A model generated the notes under the pieces. It saw only the letters and a list, made by a program, of their open reading frames with translations. It was not told the DNA's origin and made no database searches. A stretch of 64,000 nt of DNA from Strigamia acuminata. Lineage: Eukaryota; Arthropoda; Chilopoda; Geophilomorpha; Linotaeniidae. The stretch covers positions 3,596,001 to 3,660,000 of the forward strand of contig OX442315.1 in assembly GCA_949358305.1 (NCBI GenBank), given 5' to 3'. This document shows, one piece after another, positions 37,140 through 47,616 of the stretch. The stretch's first letter is position 1. The number at the start of each line of letters is the position of its first letter. The position numbers and the translations under genes were made by a program.

Positions 37140-40100
37140 AATCTGACGATTTTAATTCTTTAATTTATAAAGAAGACGAATATAATACACTTTTCAACAA
37201 GAAACACTTCTAAACTTTACTTTTGACAAAATAAAATTAAACTTCGCGTTTGTTTGACACGTGTTAGCTTTTGCAGGTTACACGGCACACAAAATTCGAA
37301 TCGTGACTGAAATCGGGACGGCGTGGTCAAGATGACTCTGGAACACGTCTTCTGGTCTGGTCTGGATGCGAATGATCAGTATCTGATCTGGTCCTCCTTT
37401 AATAGCAGGGGGCTGGGGATCCCTAGATCTCCCAACTTCTGATTGGCGGATGTTAGTGTCGGCCAATGGTATAAAGGACGTTACATCTATTTAGTAGTTC
37501 TCTACTAAGTCCGTTCCCTTCGAGATTCAATTTTACCGATAAAATAAAATTCCTTCGGGAAGACATTCGTAAAATATTGTATTTTTCAAATGAAAATAAA
37601 ATAAACTTACTTCAATCTTCTTGAACTTTGGGATTTTTACCAATCCAAATAATTAAATAACTTTTCTTCAAAAAATATTTTTCTTTTAATTATTCCGTTA
37701 GTGTGTGATATCGTTACAACCACAACTTTAATAAAGTTTTCTCAAACTCTCAATTTTTCTTATTCTTATTCAATTATCGTTCAAATAATCATTCCTTTGT
37801 AATTGAAATCTATTTTCGATTCCCAACATTGTGTATTCATTTCCAATAGGAAGAATAATTTGACCAAGTCTTTACTTTTTCGGGTTTAAATTCCATTTTT
37901 CGAGTGTGAAAAAATAAATTTTCACCATCCATCTCCCCCTTTTTTAACAAATTTTTTTAACAAATAAAAATTCGTTAAAATTCTTTAAATTTGTTTTGCG
38001 AGAAAAATTATCTAATTCTCTAATCTTCCAAAAGAAAATATTCGAAATTTTACTTTAAACGATAAAGTTATTGGTACAAATGTGTACTTGTTTTTCGGGA
38101 GAAAACTATTCGACAATCCTTTAGACTTTTGGGTAAAAATTATTCATCAAATCTTTCTTTTTTGATGACAATTGCTTTGATTTTTCGAAAGAAAATATCT
38201 AGCTAAATTCCACTTTTCCTGAGCGGACAATTGTTTTCACAATTAGTTATTCCTTTGCGATATTTACGAAGGACGTGTCTTTGATTATTCGTTTTAATAA
38301 TTTTCGTCCCCCTTATCTCTAATAACGAGATGTTTTTGCAGAGATCTTTTATCTTTTGAATGAAAGAATATTTAAATCTCAATTGTCGTAAATACCTTCA
38401 TCTGCTGCAGCATTTCCTCAATTTGAACTTTTCAAATGAAAAGGCAAATCTGGAGAACTTTCACTGTCAAACTTCTATTCCTATCGCGCCAAAATTCGTA
38501 ATTCACTGGTTTGGAATTCCGTATAACACGTGACACAATAACAGTATCGATGTCACAATTAAGCAGTTTACTACTCGGTCCGCGCGAGGACATGTAAATT
38601 ACTTTTTTCCGATAAAAATAATTTTTCTTTGAAAAATATTTGAAATTGATTTTTCACAACTACTTTTGAATGAAATAAAATGAAGTTATTCCAACTTTTC
38701 GTTAATTGCTCACACATAACATTCCCTTTACTGTGGGATTTGCATCGAAATTCCATTTTTAAAGAACCTTTCTTTTACTTATCGCAAATAAAACATATTC
38801 AATCGTTTTTCTGATTAAACTTTAACACGTAAATTACGAACGAAATATATGATGACATTCCATTAACCTTTAGGAAAATTGACTAAATTCTTAATTTTTA
38901 GAGAAAAATAATGTATCTAGAATCTTTCCTTTTCCGAATAAAATCTATGTTCAAAATAGAAGATAAATCTTGTGCAATTCTTAGTTTTTTCGAATGGAAA
39001 AATACAACTTTTCATCAGCGGTGATTTATTTGATTTTTCCGAAAGAAAAATAATTACTTTGAAACTTATTTTCTTCGTTTAAATCAGCTATCTGATTTTA
39101 AAGCTTCAATCCAATTAAAAAATATTCGCTCCGTAAATATTTCATGTGGCAAAGTTCATAGCCACAAATGGATTTGTTATTCCGGTTTTAAGAAATCATG
39201 TGGGAAAATGTCCGATTAGATTACTAAAAATATTCGTTGTTTTTCAAACAGCTAAATTTCATTTAGAAATTCTCAAAATTTGGGAGACCCAAATATCGTT
39301 GGAAACTTAAAACACTGTTAAATTTCCGAAAGGAAAGATTGAATGAAATCCTTTTACTTTTCCGAGGGAAAGCGTTTATCGTGATTCGTAACTTTCAATG
39401 TAAAAAATACTATTCTACGTGGTCGGCAACTTCATTCGCCGCCATTTTATATTTTCTTAATTTCCATTGTCCCGAAGGAAAAAATGTACTTTTTGTGAAA
39501 ATAGTTAATTCCTTCAAATAAAGGTAATATTCATTTCGATTTGCAAATCTTTTCTGCGAAATGGAGTGTGTTGTTTTTCTCCAACAACTAAATTATCTTT
39601 GGTACCGATGGCAGTGGAAAAATTAGTTCGCGACACTTAAATAAATCTCTACGAACCTTCTGTAACATTTCTCCGCTGTCTTTTATCTGTTGTCCGCCAT
39701 AATTTCCAAGCATTCGTTCGCACCTTGCGTTGAAGGTTTGAGTAGCTTCCCTGCTGCGTTTGATACGGAGATCGACGCGTATTGCTATGGCGCGTGGTCG
39801 CTGGCTATCGGTGTCGACGTACAGTTACAAGAAACTTAATTTCTTGTAAATATTTCCAAATAGTTGCGGTGTTTTCTTCGTTTTAACTTTTCAGGTGGAA
39901 AGATAAATTCGTAAGAAGTCCGCCTTCTAAACTTGTATGTTTTTAGCTTTTCGAAATAAAACAAACTTCGAAAAAAAATATCTGTATTCTTATTTCACTC
40001 GAAACTTTTTTGATTTCTTATTTAAAATACTTCGTATTCCTTAAATTGTCGAACGAAAATAGTAAAGAGAGTTCACTAAACGTTTCCATTTCGTCAGTTT

Positions 40101-40386
40101 AACTTTTCACATGAAAATATAAACTGAAAATCTATTTGTCTGTTTTAACTAAAATTTTTTAGTTAATATCGGATTCAAGATTCGCTTTTGCAATTCGATC
40201 GAATTAATTTGCAACCTATTTCAGTGATCGTGTGATAGGTCTATAACTTCCGAAATTCCTAGTTAAAGGACTGTTTTGGTGTTTCTCAAGAAAATAAACA
40301 TGGTTTGAAACTTGTCTGTTTTTTAACTAAATCTTTTAGTTAAATATTTATCTCAAAATTCACTTTTACAATTCTATCGAATTTAA
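37140..40386 (-). other. Long non-coding leader of the LARD-like element
   Basis: About 3.2 kb without a supported ORF. It is AT-rich and studded with short imperfect palindromes of the type TTTTC-(3 to 6 nt)-GAAAA, one every 50-150 bases (for example 37586, 38090, 38195, 38425, 38985, 39035, 39320, 39355, 39945, 40105). Confidence 0.6.
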
Positions 40387-40389
40387 TTG

Positions 40390-40886
40390 CAACCTAATCT
40401 CGGTGGGACCTCCACGTGTGAGATTAGGTGGTAGTCTTTGAAATCCCTAAAATCTTCAAACGAAAATAATGAAGGAAAATCTACTACGTATTTCTATTTC
40501 ATCAGTTTAACTTCTTCACATGGAAATATAAACTGAAAATTTAATCTGTCTATTTTTAACTTAAATCTTTTAGTTAAATATTTATCTCCAATATTCACTG
40601 TTGCAATTCAATCGAATTTAATTGCAACCTAATCTCGGTGGGACCTCCACGTGTGAGATTAGGTGGTAGTCTTTGAAATCCCTAAAATCTTCAAACGAAA
40701 ATAATGAAGGAAAATCTACTACGTATTTCTATTTCATCAGTTTAACTTCTTCACATGGAAATATAAACTGAGAATTTAATCTGTCTATTTTTAACTTAAA
40801 TCTTTTAGTTAAATATTTATCTCCAATATTCACTGTTGCAATTCAATCGAATTTAATTGCAACCTAATCTCGGTGGGACCTCCACG
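40390..40886 (-). repeat. 240-bp tandem repeat carrying the primer binding site
   Basis: A unit of about 235-240 bp is repeated, ending at about 40414, 40649 and 40884; a more diverged copy may precede it. Each unit contains AATCTCGGTGGGACCTCCA and TCTTCAAACGAAAATAATG. Confidence 0.85.
40866..40884 (-). other. Primer binding site, tRNA-Gln
   Basis: On the minus strand TGGAGGTCCCACCGAGATT begins two bases after the 5' LTR. It is the exact complement of the 3' end of animal tRNA-Gln(UUG). Two further identical sites lie at 40631-40649 and 40396-40414. Confidence 0.9.
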
Positions 40887-42788
40887 TGTGACGGTGACGA
40901 CCACAACTCCCATTTAACAATGGTACCGGGAAGAGATCGCAATAAATAAACAGTGAATACAATACGAGATAAATACAAGACAGTTTATTGTTGGTAAACA
41001 ATAATATCAAGGCTAAATTATACATAGGACTAATGCCGACATTTGGCAAGTTAAATCAGCTATTAAACTATACAAAGAATTGGCCAACTGGCCCTAGAAT
41101 AATATCACTACGGGTCTGGAATATGGGAGCGGTTTCCCCATCGCTCGACCTGATTATAGATGTCATCTTAAGCCGGATGGCTGTGTCCTGGAGTCCGATA
41201 CGGCTTCGCTGGTTTCCTTGGTTCGCTGTGTAAACTATCGCACGTCGATAAATCGAATGATCTGAGCATTGCGGTTGACTTTGTCTGCACCGCCACAACT
41301 TTGGGAGGATATTGGTGTAAGTAAATGTATTCATTTACTTATCAATATTCCACTTATGAATTATATTTAATTCATATCGTTGTGAATTCTTATTTAGATA
41401 TTTCGGGAATAAGTTGTCGTCAACTTATCGGTTATATTGAGTTCAATATGAGATTAAGTCTTCTGACTTGATTTTGGTCCAACTGGTTGTCGAGTTTAAG
41501 TTTTGCTGTTATAAATAAAATGAAGATTAAGCTTCCCGTCGCAACACACAATTGCCATCGATTAGAATATACGCCTTGCCATGCAGAACGGTATCAAGCG
41601 TCCCCGGCGTCGCAGCACGGTCGTCCATCGAGTGGTTGACGGTACCACGTACACAGGGGTCGATAGCTCGCGGCTCCGCACAGCAGTTTTATCTCTCGCG
41701 GTACTAATAATAGACCGACTGCTTTGGCATCGAATACCATGAGAATCAGCTTGCCAAACACTTGGTGCTACTCGTGGTTACTGTAAAACAGACTGCTTTG
41801 GCACCATCAGGTGAAGGAACCGATTCTCAACAATACCGATGCTACTCGTGGTAACGGAATACGTTCATACCGAAAAAGACAACTTGGTCCTGTCCGGAGG
41901 ATACTGAATTGCACAACGGCGGGTTCTCCTTCGGCGTCGCAACCGTAGACTGTAACATTTATGCAACATAATAATCCCAGCACTTCGACTTCAATTGCCG
42001 GCGGTGGCATGATTCTGTAGAATCATGCAACGGTTCTTTGCGAATAAATCAACAAAGAACCAAAAGGTTTTTTACGTGAACAACGAATCATATTTCTTAA
42101 GTAACAATACCAAACAGAAAATAATCAAACAGAGCTGCAGAATGGCCGGTTGTTTGGGTTTATATAACCTGACTGGATTAAGGATTAATCCAGTTATCCA
42201 ATTGGAACATGGGTTCCACGAATCCCTCCAATCCCGTATCACCGGAAGTGGATACGGAGGAACAATGTGCTAATTCTCACCACAACCGGAACTGGATACC
42301 CAGGACCGGAAATGGATCCACCAATCAGATCTATTGGTTGATCGATTGATCACCAAATGTCCTGTCCCGCAGAAAATGGAAGTTACATTGTATTTAACAT
42401 CACAAGACATTAATATATCTTTATATTAATGTTCACAAAGCTTCGTTTCATTCTAGTAAATATAGTTTTATATTTATTTACATGTTTTATATTCATATCT
42501 TGAATTTGCCGCTAAATCGTAATCGCGCCATCTTGTGGCAACATTGCGCATTGACAAATGCGGTTTTAGCAGACGACTCTTCGTGATTCGGCCGGAATCC
42601 TTTGATATCAAGTAGGAATGAGTGTTTATTCTTAATAAACGAACATCTTTGTATTTGAAACATCATAAATAACTTTATTCCAGACATTTATCAGTTTTAC
42701 ACAGAATATCTTCGAGATATCATGATAATGGCGCAACAGCGCTTCTTTCTAAGAAAATAGGCATTTATAGCCATTGTAAACCGTCACA
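40887..42788 (-). repeat. 5' LTR of the LARD-like element
   Basis: Nearly identical to the left LTR, offset by 7,737 bp. On the minus strand it begins TGTGACGGTTT and ends GTCACCGTCACA, followed by CG and the primer site. Confidence 0.95.
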
Positions 42789-44446
42789 GACACTAATGGG
42801 CACTTCTAGAAAACAAGTTAAATATTAAAATGCAATTAATGCTTTGTTCAAATGTTTAAATTATACTAGTAGGCATGAAAAACAAAATTATTAACAAGTG
42901 GTAAATATAACTTCAAGTAGAATGTATTTTGCTATGTTTTCAATTTTTCCTACTTTATTTGCATCTTCTTATTGACATTGTCAGTACAAATGAATTTTTT
43001 ATTTCTATCAATTTCAGTGTATTGGAGAACTGTCCTTTTTTTGAAGCGTGCTGATTATTTTTGATGGATCGCTTTGCCACCTCTCCTTCAATAAAGCAGG
43101 AAAGAAAAACAATTGGCCAGGTTTTCTTTCTTTCTGCAAAATTTTATTTCCAGATTGATTAGAATACAGATAACGCAACACATTTTGGACGTAGATGTAG
43201 GTTTTAAACAAATAATACACTTGGAAATGATGGAGAACAATCATAGTAATATTAATTCATGATTTTACTTCAGTCCTGGTTTTGTATCGGCTTTTATATC
43301 TTACACTAGATGTAGATATACACACAGACCTGTACTCTGTGTCTTTTATGCTTTTTATACCTTCTCTCCGAAAATGTAGGCTTAAAAACCATTCCCATGT
43401 TCCCACGTTAAGCGCAGAACAAAAACGAATTGTGACGTCACTAACTCTGCTCCCTATTCCGAACTAACACCCTCGCAACAAATCGTCATTCAATCTACTC
43501 TTACGCATTCAAATAGCATTTTTATTTTATTCGTTCAACTTGTACAAATTTGTACATTTTAAACATTATTCATTCGATTCATTCGTTTCGTACGATTGAT
43601 TCCTTGTCTGAATTTATCATCCGAGAAATGAAAACAATATTTATTTTTCAGCCGAAGAGATAGAAATTTCAAATAAAATTAGCAATTTTTTTATAAAATT
43701 TTATAAAAAAAAATTATTTTTTTTAATTTTTAATTTTTTAGTTTTTATTATTTTTTTTAATTTTTAATTTTTTAATTTTTATTATTTTTTTTAGATTAAT
43801 TTACCCCGAGTTCAATTCGTTTTAAGTAAATATTAAAATTGTTTATTTTCCAGACGCATAGAAATTTCAAATAAAATTAGCAATTCTCGCTAAATCTCGA
43901 CTCAATTCTCGCTAAATTTCACCTCAATTCTCGCTAAATCTTGGCTCAATTCTCGCTAAATCTCGGCTCAATTCTCGTTAAATCTCACTCAATTCTCGCT
44001 AAATCTCACCTCAATTCTCGCTAAATCTTGGTTTAATTCTCGTTAAATCTCGGCTTAATTCTCGCTAAATCTCACCTCAATTCTCGCTAAATCTCGGATC
44101 AATTTTCGCTATATCTTGCCTCAATTCTCGCATAGTCTCACGGCAATTATGTACGTTTCGCCAAAAGTGGGATTCGGTTAGGATTCGGTAAGATTTAGTC
44201 GTCTATATGTTGAATATCGCAGCTGCATTATTCAGTTGCTGCCATCTGCAATGTATCGCAATATATTGCTATATGTGATAGTGAGATATTTGCAATATGT
44301 GCGATTTTACGAACGTTTTGCGAATAAAAATGCTTCATCAAAGTTGTCCTAGATGCAATTTCTGAGGAAATATTTGAGGGGAACAGACTTTTGTTCCACC
44401 CTGTATAGTCGAACGTGCACCGTGCTGGGGTGGCTTTTGGGAGCGA
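42789..44446. other. Intergenic with repeated segments
   Basis: Bases 42925-43160 repeat the segment at 29.46-29.74 kb. Bases 43670-43800 are A/T homopolymer-rich and resemble UBE2W intron 3. Bases 43838-44130 carry TTGTTTATTTTCCAGACG and about a dozen units of the 22-bp AATTCTCGCTAAATCTCGGC satellite also seen at 14.0 kb. No gene is supported. Confidence 0.6.
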
Positions 44447-44992
44447 ATGGTGACGTCAACCAAGTCTAGCTTGAAAAAAGTCCTGGCAAAGTCGTCCCTG
44501 GATTTTGAAGAGTTGACAACCATTCTCTCAGAAGTCGAGTCACTCTCCTACGTATACACCGAAGACGAAGATAGTCACCCGATAACTCCGGCTAATTTTT
44601 TGGTCGGAAAACAAAGCTGTACTTTGCCAGACCCCAGTCAAAAAGCGATTCAACAATTGTCATCGACATCAGTCACAATTTTGAAGCGTTGGAAACTCCG
44701 TCAACTGAAGTTAGGGCATTGGTGGACGCGATGGGAACGAGAATATCTCACCGAGTTGAGAGTGCATCGCAAGAATGACAAGAGTTCACGAGAAGTACAG
44801 ACGGGAGATGTCGTACTTATAAAAGAATTAAGTCAGCCCAGGATGACATGGAAAATAGGAAGAGTTGTAGAGATTTTTCGGGGACAAGACGGTTGCGTGC
44901 GTGCATGTGAAGTAAAATTATCAGTCGGGAAGAATTTGCGGCGACTGGTGCAGCGATTGTGCGGGTACCCGTTCCAACGGCGAATCACCTAA
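44447..44992 (+). pseudogene. BEL/Pao integrase C-terminal remnant
   Basis: An open frame of 181 codons encodes the end of a BEL/Pao polyprotein: FEELTTILSEVESL, ITPANFLVGKQ, LKRWKLRQLKLGHWWTRW, EYLTELRVHRK, VQTGDVVLIKE and WKIGRVVEIFRGQDGCVRAC. This is the last part of the integrase core plus the conserved C-terminal domain (DUF5641 type). RT, RNase H and the catalytic aspartates are missing upstream, so it is a 5'-truncated relic. Confidence 0.85.
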
Positions 44993-45450
44993 TGGCGAAT
45001 TTTGAAAATTCGCCATTGGAAAGGTATTTTGACGTTCCAATGGCGAATCTGGGAAAATTCGCCATTGGAAACGTGTGTATTGAAATTCGCCATTGGAAAT
45101 GTTATTTGCGTTTTCAATGGCGAATCTGTGGGCGTCATATCCCACGACTTCCAATTCCTAAGAAGGGCTAACAAGAGGGGGCTGCGCCCCCCCTTGACCC
45201 CCCGCGAACCTAACCTTACTGGTTTTTTTATCCTAAACCATTTTTTTGCGTCAGCTTGTTGCGGCAGATTCATGTCGCGCTCCTGTGGCTAATTTCTACC
45301 AATTCGCCATTAGAAAGGTCCAAATACGTTCCCAATGGCGAATTGGGAGAAATTTGCCATTGGGACTGCTTTTGGACGGAATAAGGTCGAAATTCGCCAT
45401 TCGTCCGAATGGCCAGATTCGCCCTTAGACGATTCGCCGTTGGAACGGCA
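44971..45450. repeat. Array of alternating AATGGCGAAT / ATTCGCCATT palindromes
   Basis: About a dozen copies of a 10-16 bp word (core ATTCGCCATTGGAA) occur in both orientations at irregular spacing: 44992, 45008, 45038, 45057, 45085, 45115, 45301, 45333, 45352, 45391 and others. Adjacent opposite copies form perfect stem-loops, for example 44991-45021. Confidence 0.85.
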
Positions 45451-45482
45451 CCCCGATTGTGCATTTTGGAGGCGCACGATAT

Positions 45483-45993
45483 TGTCACGCGGTTGAGTTG
45501 CGTCGTCTGCCGACCAGCTCAAACCAGCGCTAGAATTGAAGAAGTTGTTAAAAGTTATCACTAGCCAGCGTACGTGATGGTGACATCACGGGCTGGTCAA
45601 TCTGGATTAACTCAGGGGGTGACTCTAGTATAAAAGAGCCACTTTGGCTCTTAGAGCTCAGTCCATCCCGGGCTTCTAAACAGTTAGCACCAGCCAGCAA
45701 ATGGCGTGGTGTGATTGTTTCCCTCCAAATTGAATCAAAGTGTTAATCATATCTTAGAGTATTTATTAGGTTTAGTTTAGATTTAGTTTCACATTTTGTA
45801 TTTATGATTTAAGTGTTTTGATTTAAAGAATAAAGACACTGTATTGTTTTCAATCTTAAACTCTGGCTTTGTTTCATTTCACTCTTAGTTAATTAAGTCA
45901 CTCTTTAGCTCAGCTAGTATTAGTGAAGCTAAAGTAAAGTAAAAAACTAGTAATAAGTTACGTGGTCATTATTGGCCATTTGGCCACGTAACA
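45483..45993 (+). repeat. LTR copy 1, array element
   Basis: 511 bp, TGTCACGCGG to CACGTAACA. TATA box AGTATAAAAG at about 45628-45637; AATAAA at 45829-45834. Its left edge is a genuine insertion border with ATAT before it. Confidence 0.93.
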
Positions 45994-47312
45994 ATATGGA
46001 CGAATTGAGTAGCGTTGTAACTCCGGCCCCAGTGTGAAAACTGGAGTTTTAGAGAAGCGAGCGGTCATACGAGTTCGAGGGGAATGGCACGGTGTAGCGC
46101 AGAGAAGTCAACATGCAGGAGGTGTTTTTGTGCGATTTTAGGTGACGCGTGACCGGAAGTGCTATAAAAGTGTCATGAATTCCTACATTTTGGATATCTA
46201 AAAATGATTTTTTTAGTGTAAAAACTAGGGTTTTAGTGTATTTCAATTTTGTATTAAATTGGTGTTGGGAATATTTGGGTTTTTATTGTAATCTGTTTTA
46301 ATTGCCTTCTGTGAATTTTTGAAGGGAAAACCCGAGTCTTTGTTGTTTCTAATTTTCACCAGATGTGGTGACGTTTTCATATTGTTTTGGGTCTGTGACC
46401 TTTTTGACTTTTTGTTCTCTTTTTCCGAGAACTAATTATTTTGTGTGTTTTGTTCTTGTTTCCAAGAACTAATTATCTCATGTATTTAACATCGTTTTTC
46501 AACGAAAATAAACCAGTACAACATTTTCACTTTACCCAAGCAGGACTGCTCTTGTTGAGCAGTTAGAATTTATTTGTATTCACACACTGAAAAAGAACTT
46601 AGACATTTTCGAAACCTGAACCAACTGAATTTACATCAAAAAGAGAACTTTCAACATTTATAATTTGGGATTTTCACATTTAGTTGTTTTGGCGAAATTC
46701 TGTTTAAAAAAATTTATTCTCACTTGCATCGACATGCAGCACATGCCGTTAAAAACGGGGTATATCGGCATGACGGTATAACTCGCACTATACCGGCATG
46801 CGGCTTAATGTGAGTTAATGCGGTACGGGTATGGAGCATACGATACGATGGACATAACTTTATTAGCTTTTCACGCTTACAAGTTAGTTAATAAGAAAAG
46901 TCCTACGTAAGGTTCAACTGCAAATCCAAATTTTTCGTTTTGACATAACTTTCGATTTCAACAAAAGCTGACGCGTTATTAATATTACTACAAGTACAAA
47001 GTACAAACACGATGAATAATTGATTCAATGCATTTGGCATTTCCAACAATTTCATAATCAAATTGAAAGTAATCAAAGTTAGGGCATGCGCATTCGACTC
47101 AACAAGCACCAAAATTAAATCATCGCAAAATTGTTCACTCAAAAAGACCAATTTTTCTAAACTCTGCACCTGATTGATTAACGATGTAGTTATCGTCTAG
47201 ATCACTTTTTCTTTTGGTTTTTAAGGATCGCAATCGGCGCCATTTTGCCGAAAGTTCATGTTGCCAATAGCGTCATGGCAAAAAGCGTCCATCGTACGTT
47301 TGTCCTGTGACT
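45994..47312. repeat. Captured host block A, copy 1
   Basis: Identical to 52595-53913 and 59196-60514. Its first bases are the target site ATAT. It contains a minus-strand LRR gene remnant, probable host promoter sequence and, at its right end, the first 18 codons of the LRR gene reading frame (ATG at 47258). At 47313 it is joined to gag-like sequence. Confidence 0.9.
46903..47169 (-). pseudogene. LRR gene 3' fragment in block A, copy 1
   Basis: About 88 codons on the minus strand (SLEKLVFLSEQFCDDLILVL, then LITFNLIMKLLEMPNALNQL) align with the C-terminus of the LRR protein at 61.6-61.9 kb (LETLCIVECGIIFDDLISEL, then IIKLLGMPNPMNEL). It is the end of a diverged paralogue, with nothing upstream of it. 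Confidence 0.8.
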
Positions 47313-47616
47313 ACAATACTAACAATAACAATAATAGTAATAATAATAATACTCGATCTTGTGGATGCTATCATCACTTTACTTGCGAGTTTTATAATCC
47401 ACCAAGGTACCAACAGGATAGAGGTGGTACTGCTGGAAGACCAAGAAGACGTAGAAGAGAAGGTCCTAGCACTACAGTCAACACCCAACAACAGACGGAA
47501 AACTGAGAAGTCGGCCACAGAGAGATTGTCACCATCCGAATAGAAGTAAGAAGAAAAAGAAGAAAAGATGGAAAAAGGACAACATTACAATAATTGATAT
47601 AAAAATTTCGGAATCA
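47313..47616 (+). pseudogene. Gag C-terminal remnant, copy 1
   Basis: Downstream of the junction the frame encodes an Asn run, SCGCYHHFTCEFYNPP and a basic tail (RPRRRRREG) up to a stop at 47506. The Cys/His cluster may be a degenerate nucleocapsid knuckle. The rest of gag is absent. Confidence 0.5.

Larger units (their letters stand above)
33150..42788 (-). mobile_element. LARD-like non-autonomous LTR element
   Basis: Two LTRs of 1,901 and 1,902 bp (33150-35050 and 40887-42788) bound 5.8 kb of internal DNA. GACA flanks both sides (33146-33149, 42789-42792). The priming sites show it lies on the minus strand: a tRNA-Gln primer site next to the right LTR and a polypurine tract next to the left LTR. 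The LTRs differ by one base change (C/T near 34352/42092) and one A insertion in the places I compared, so insertion was recent. There is no gag, RT, RNase H or integrase; the only sizeable ORF is an unfamiliar 493-residue protein. It must be mobilised by another element's enzymes. Confidence 0.93.

Noticed and set aside
40390-40886. CRISPR-like or tRNA-gene reading of the repeated AATCTCGGTGGGACCTCCA
   Set aside because: Only the 3' 19 nt of tRNA-Gln is matched and the rest of a tRNA is absent; the place beside the LTR shows it is a primer binding site.
43670-43800. Possible UBE2W retrocopy
   Set aside because: Only A/T homopolymer sequence like UBE2W intron 3 is shared; no UBE2W codons are present.
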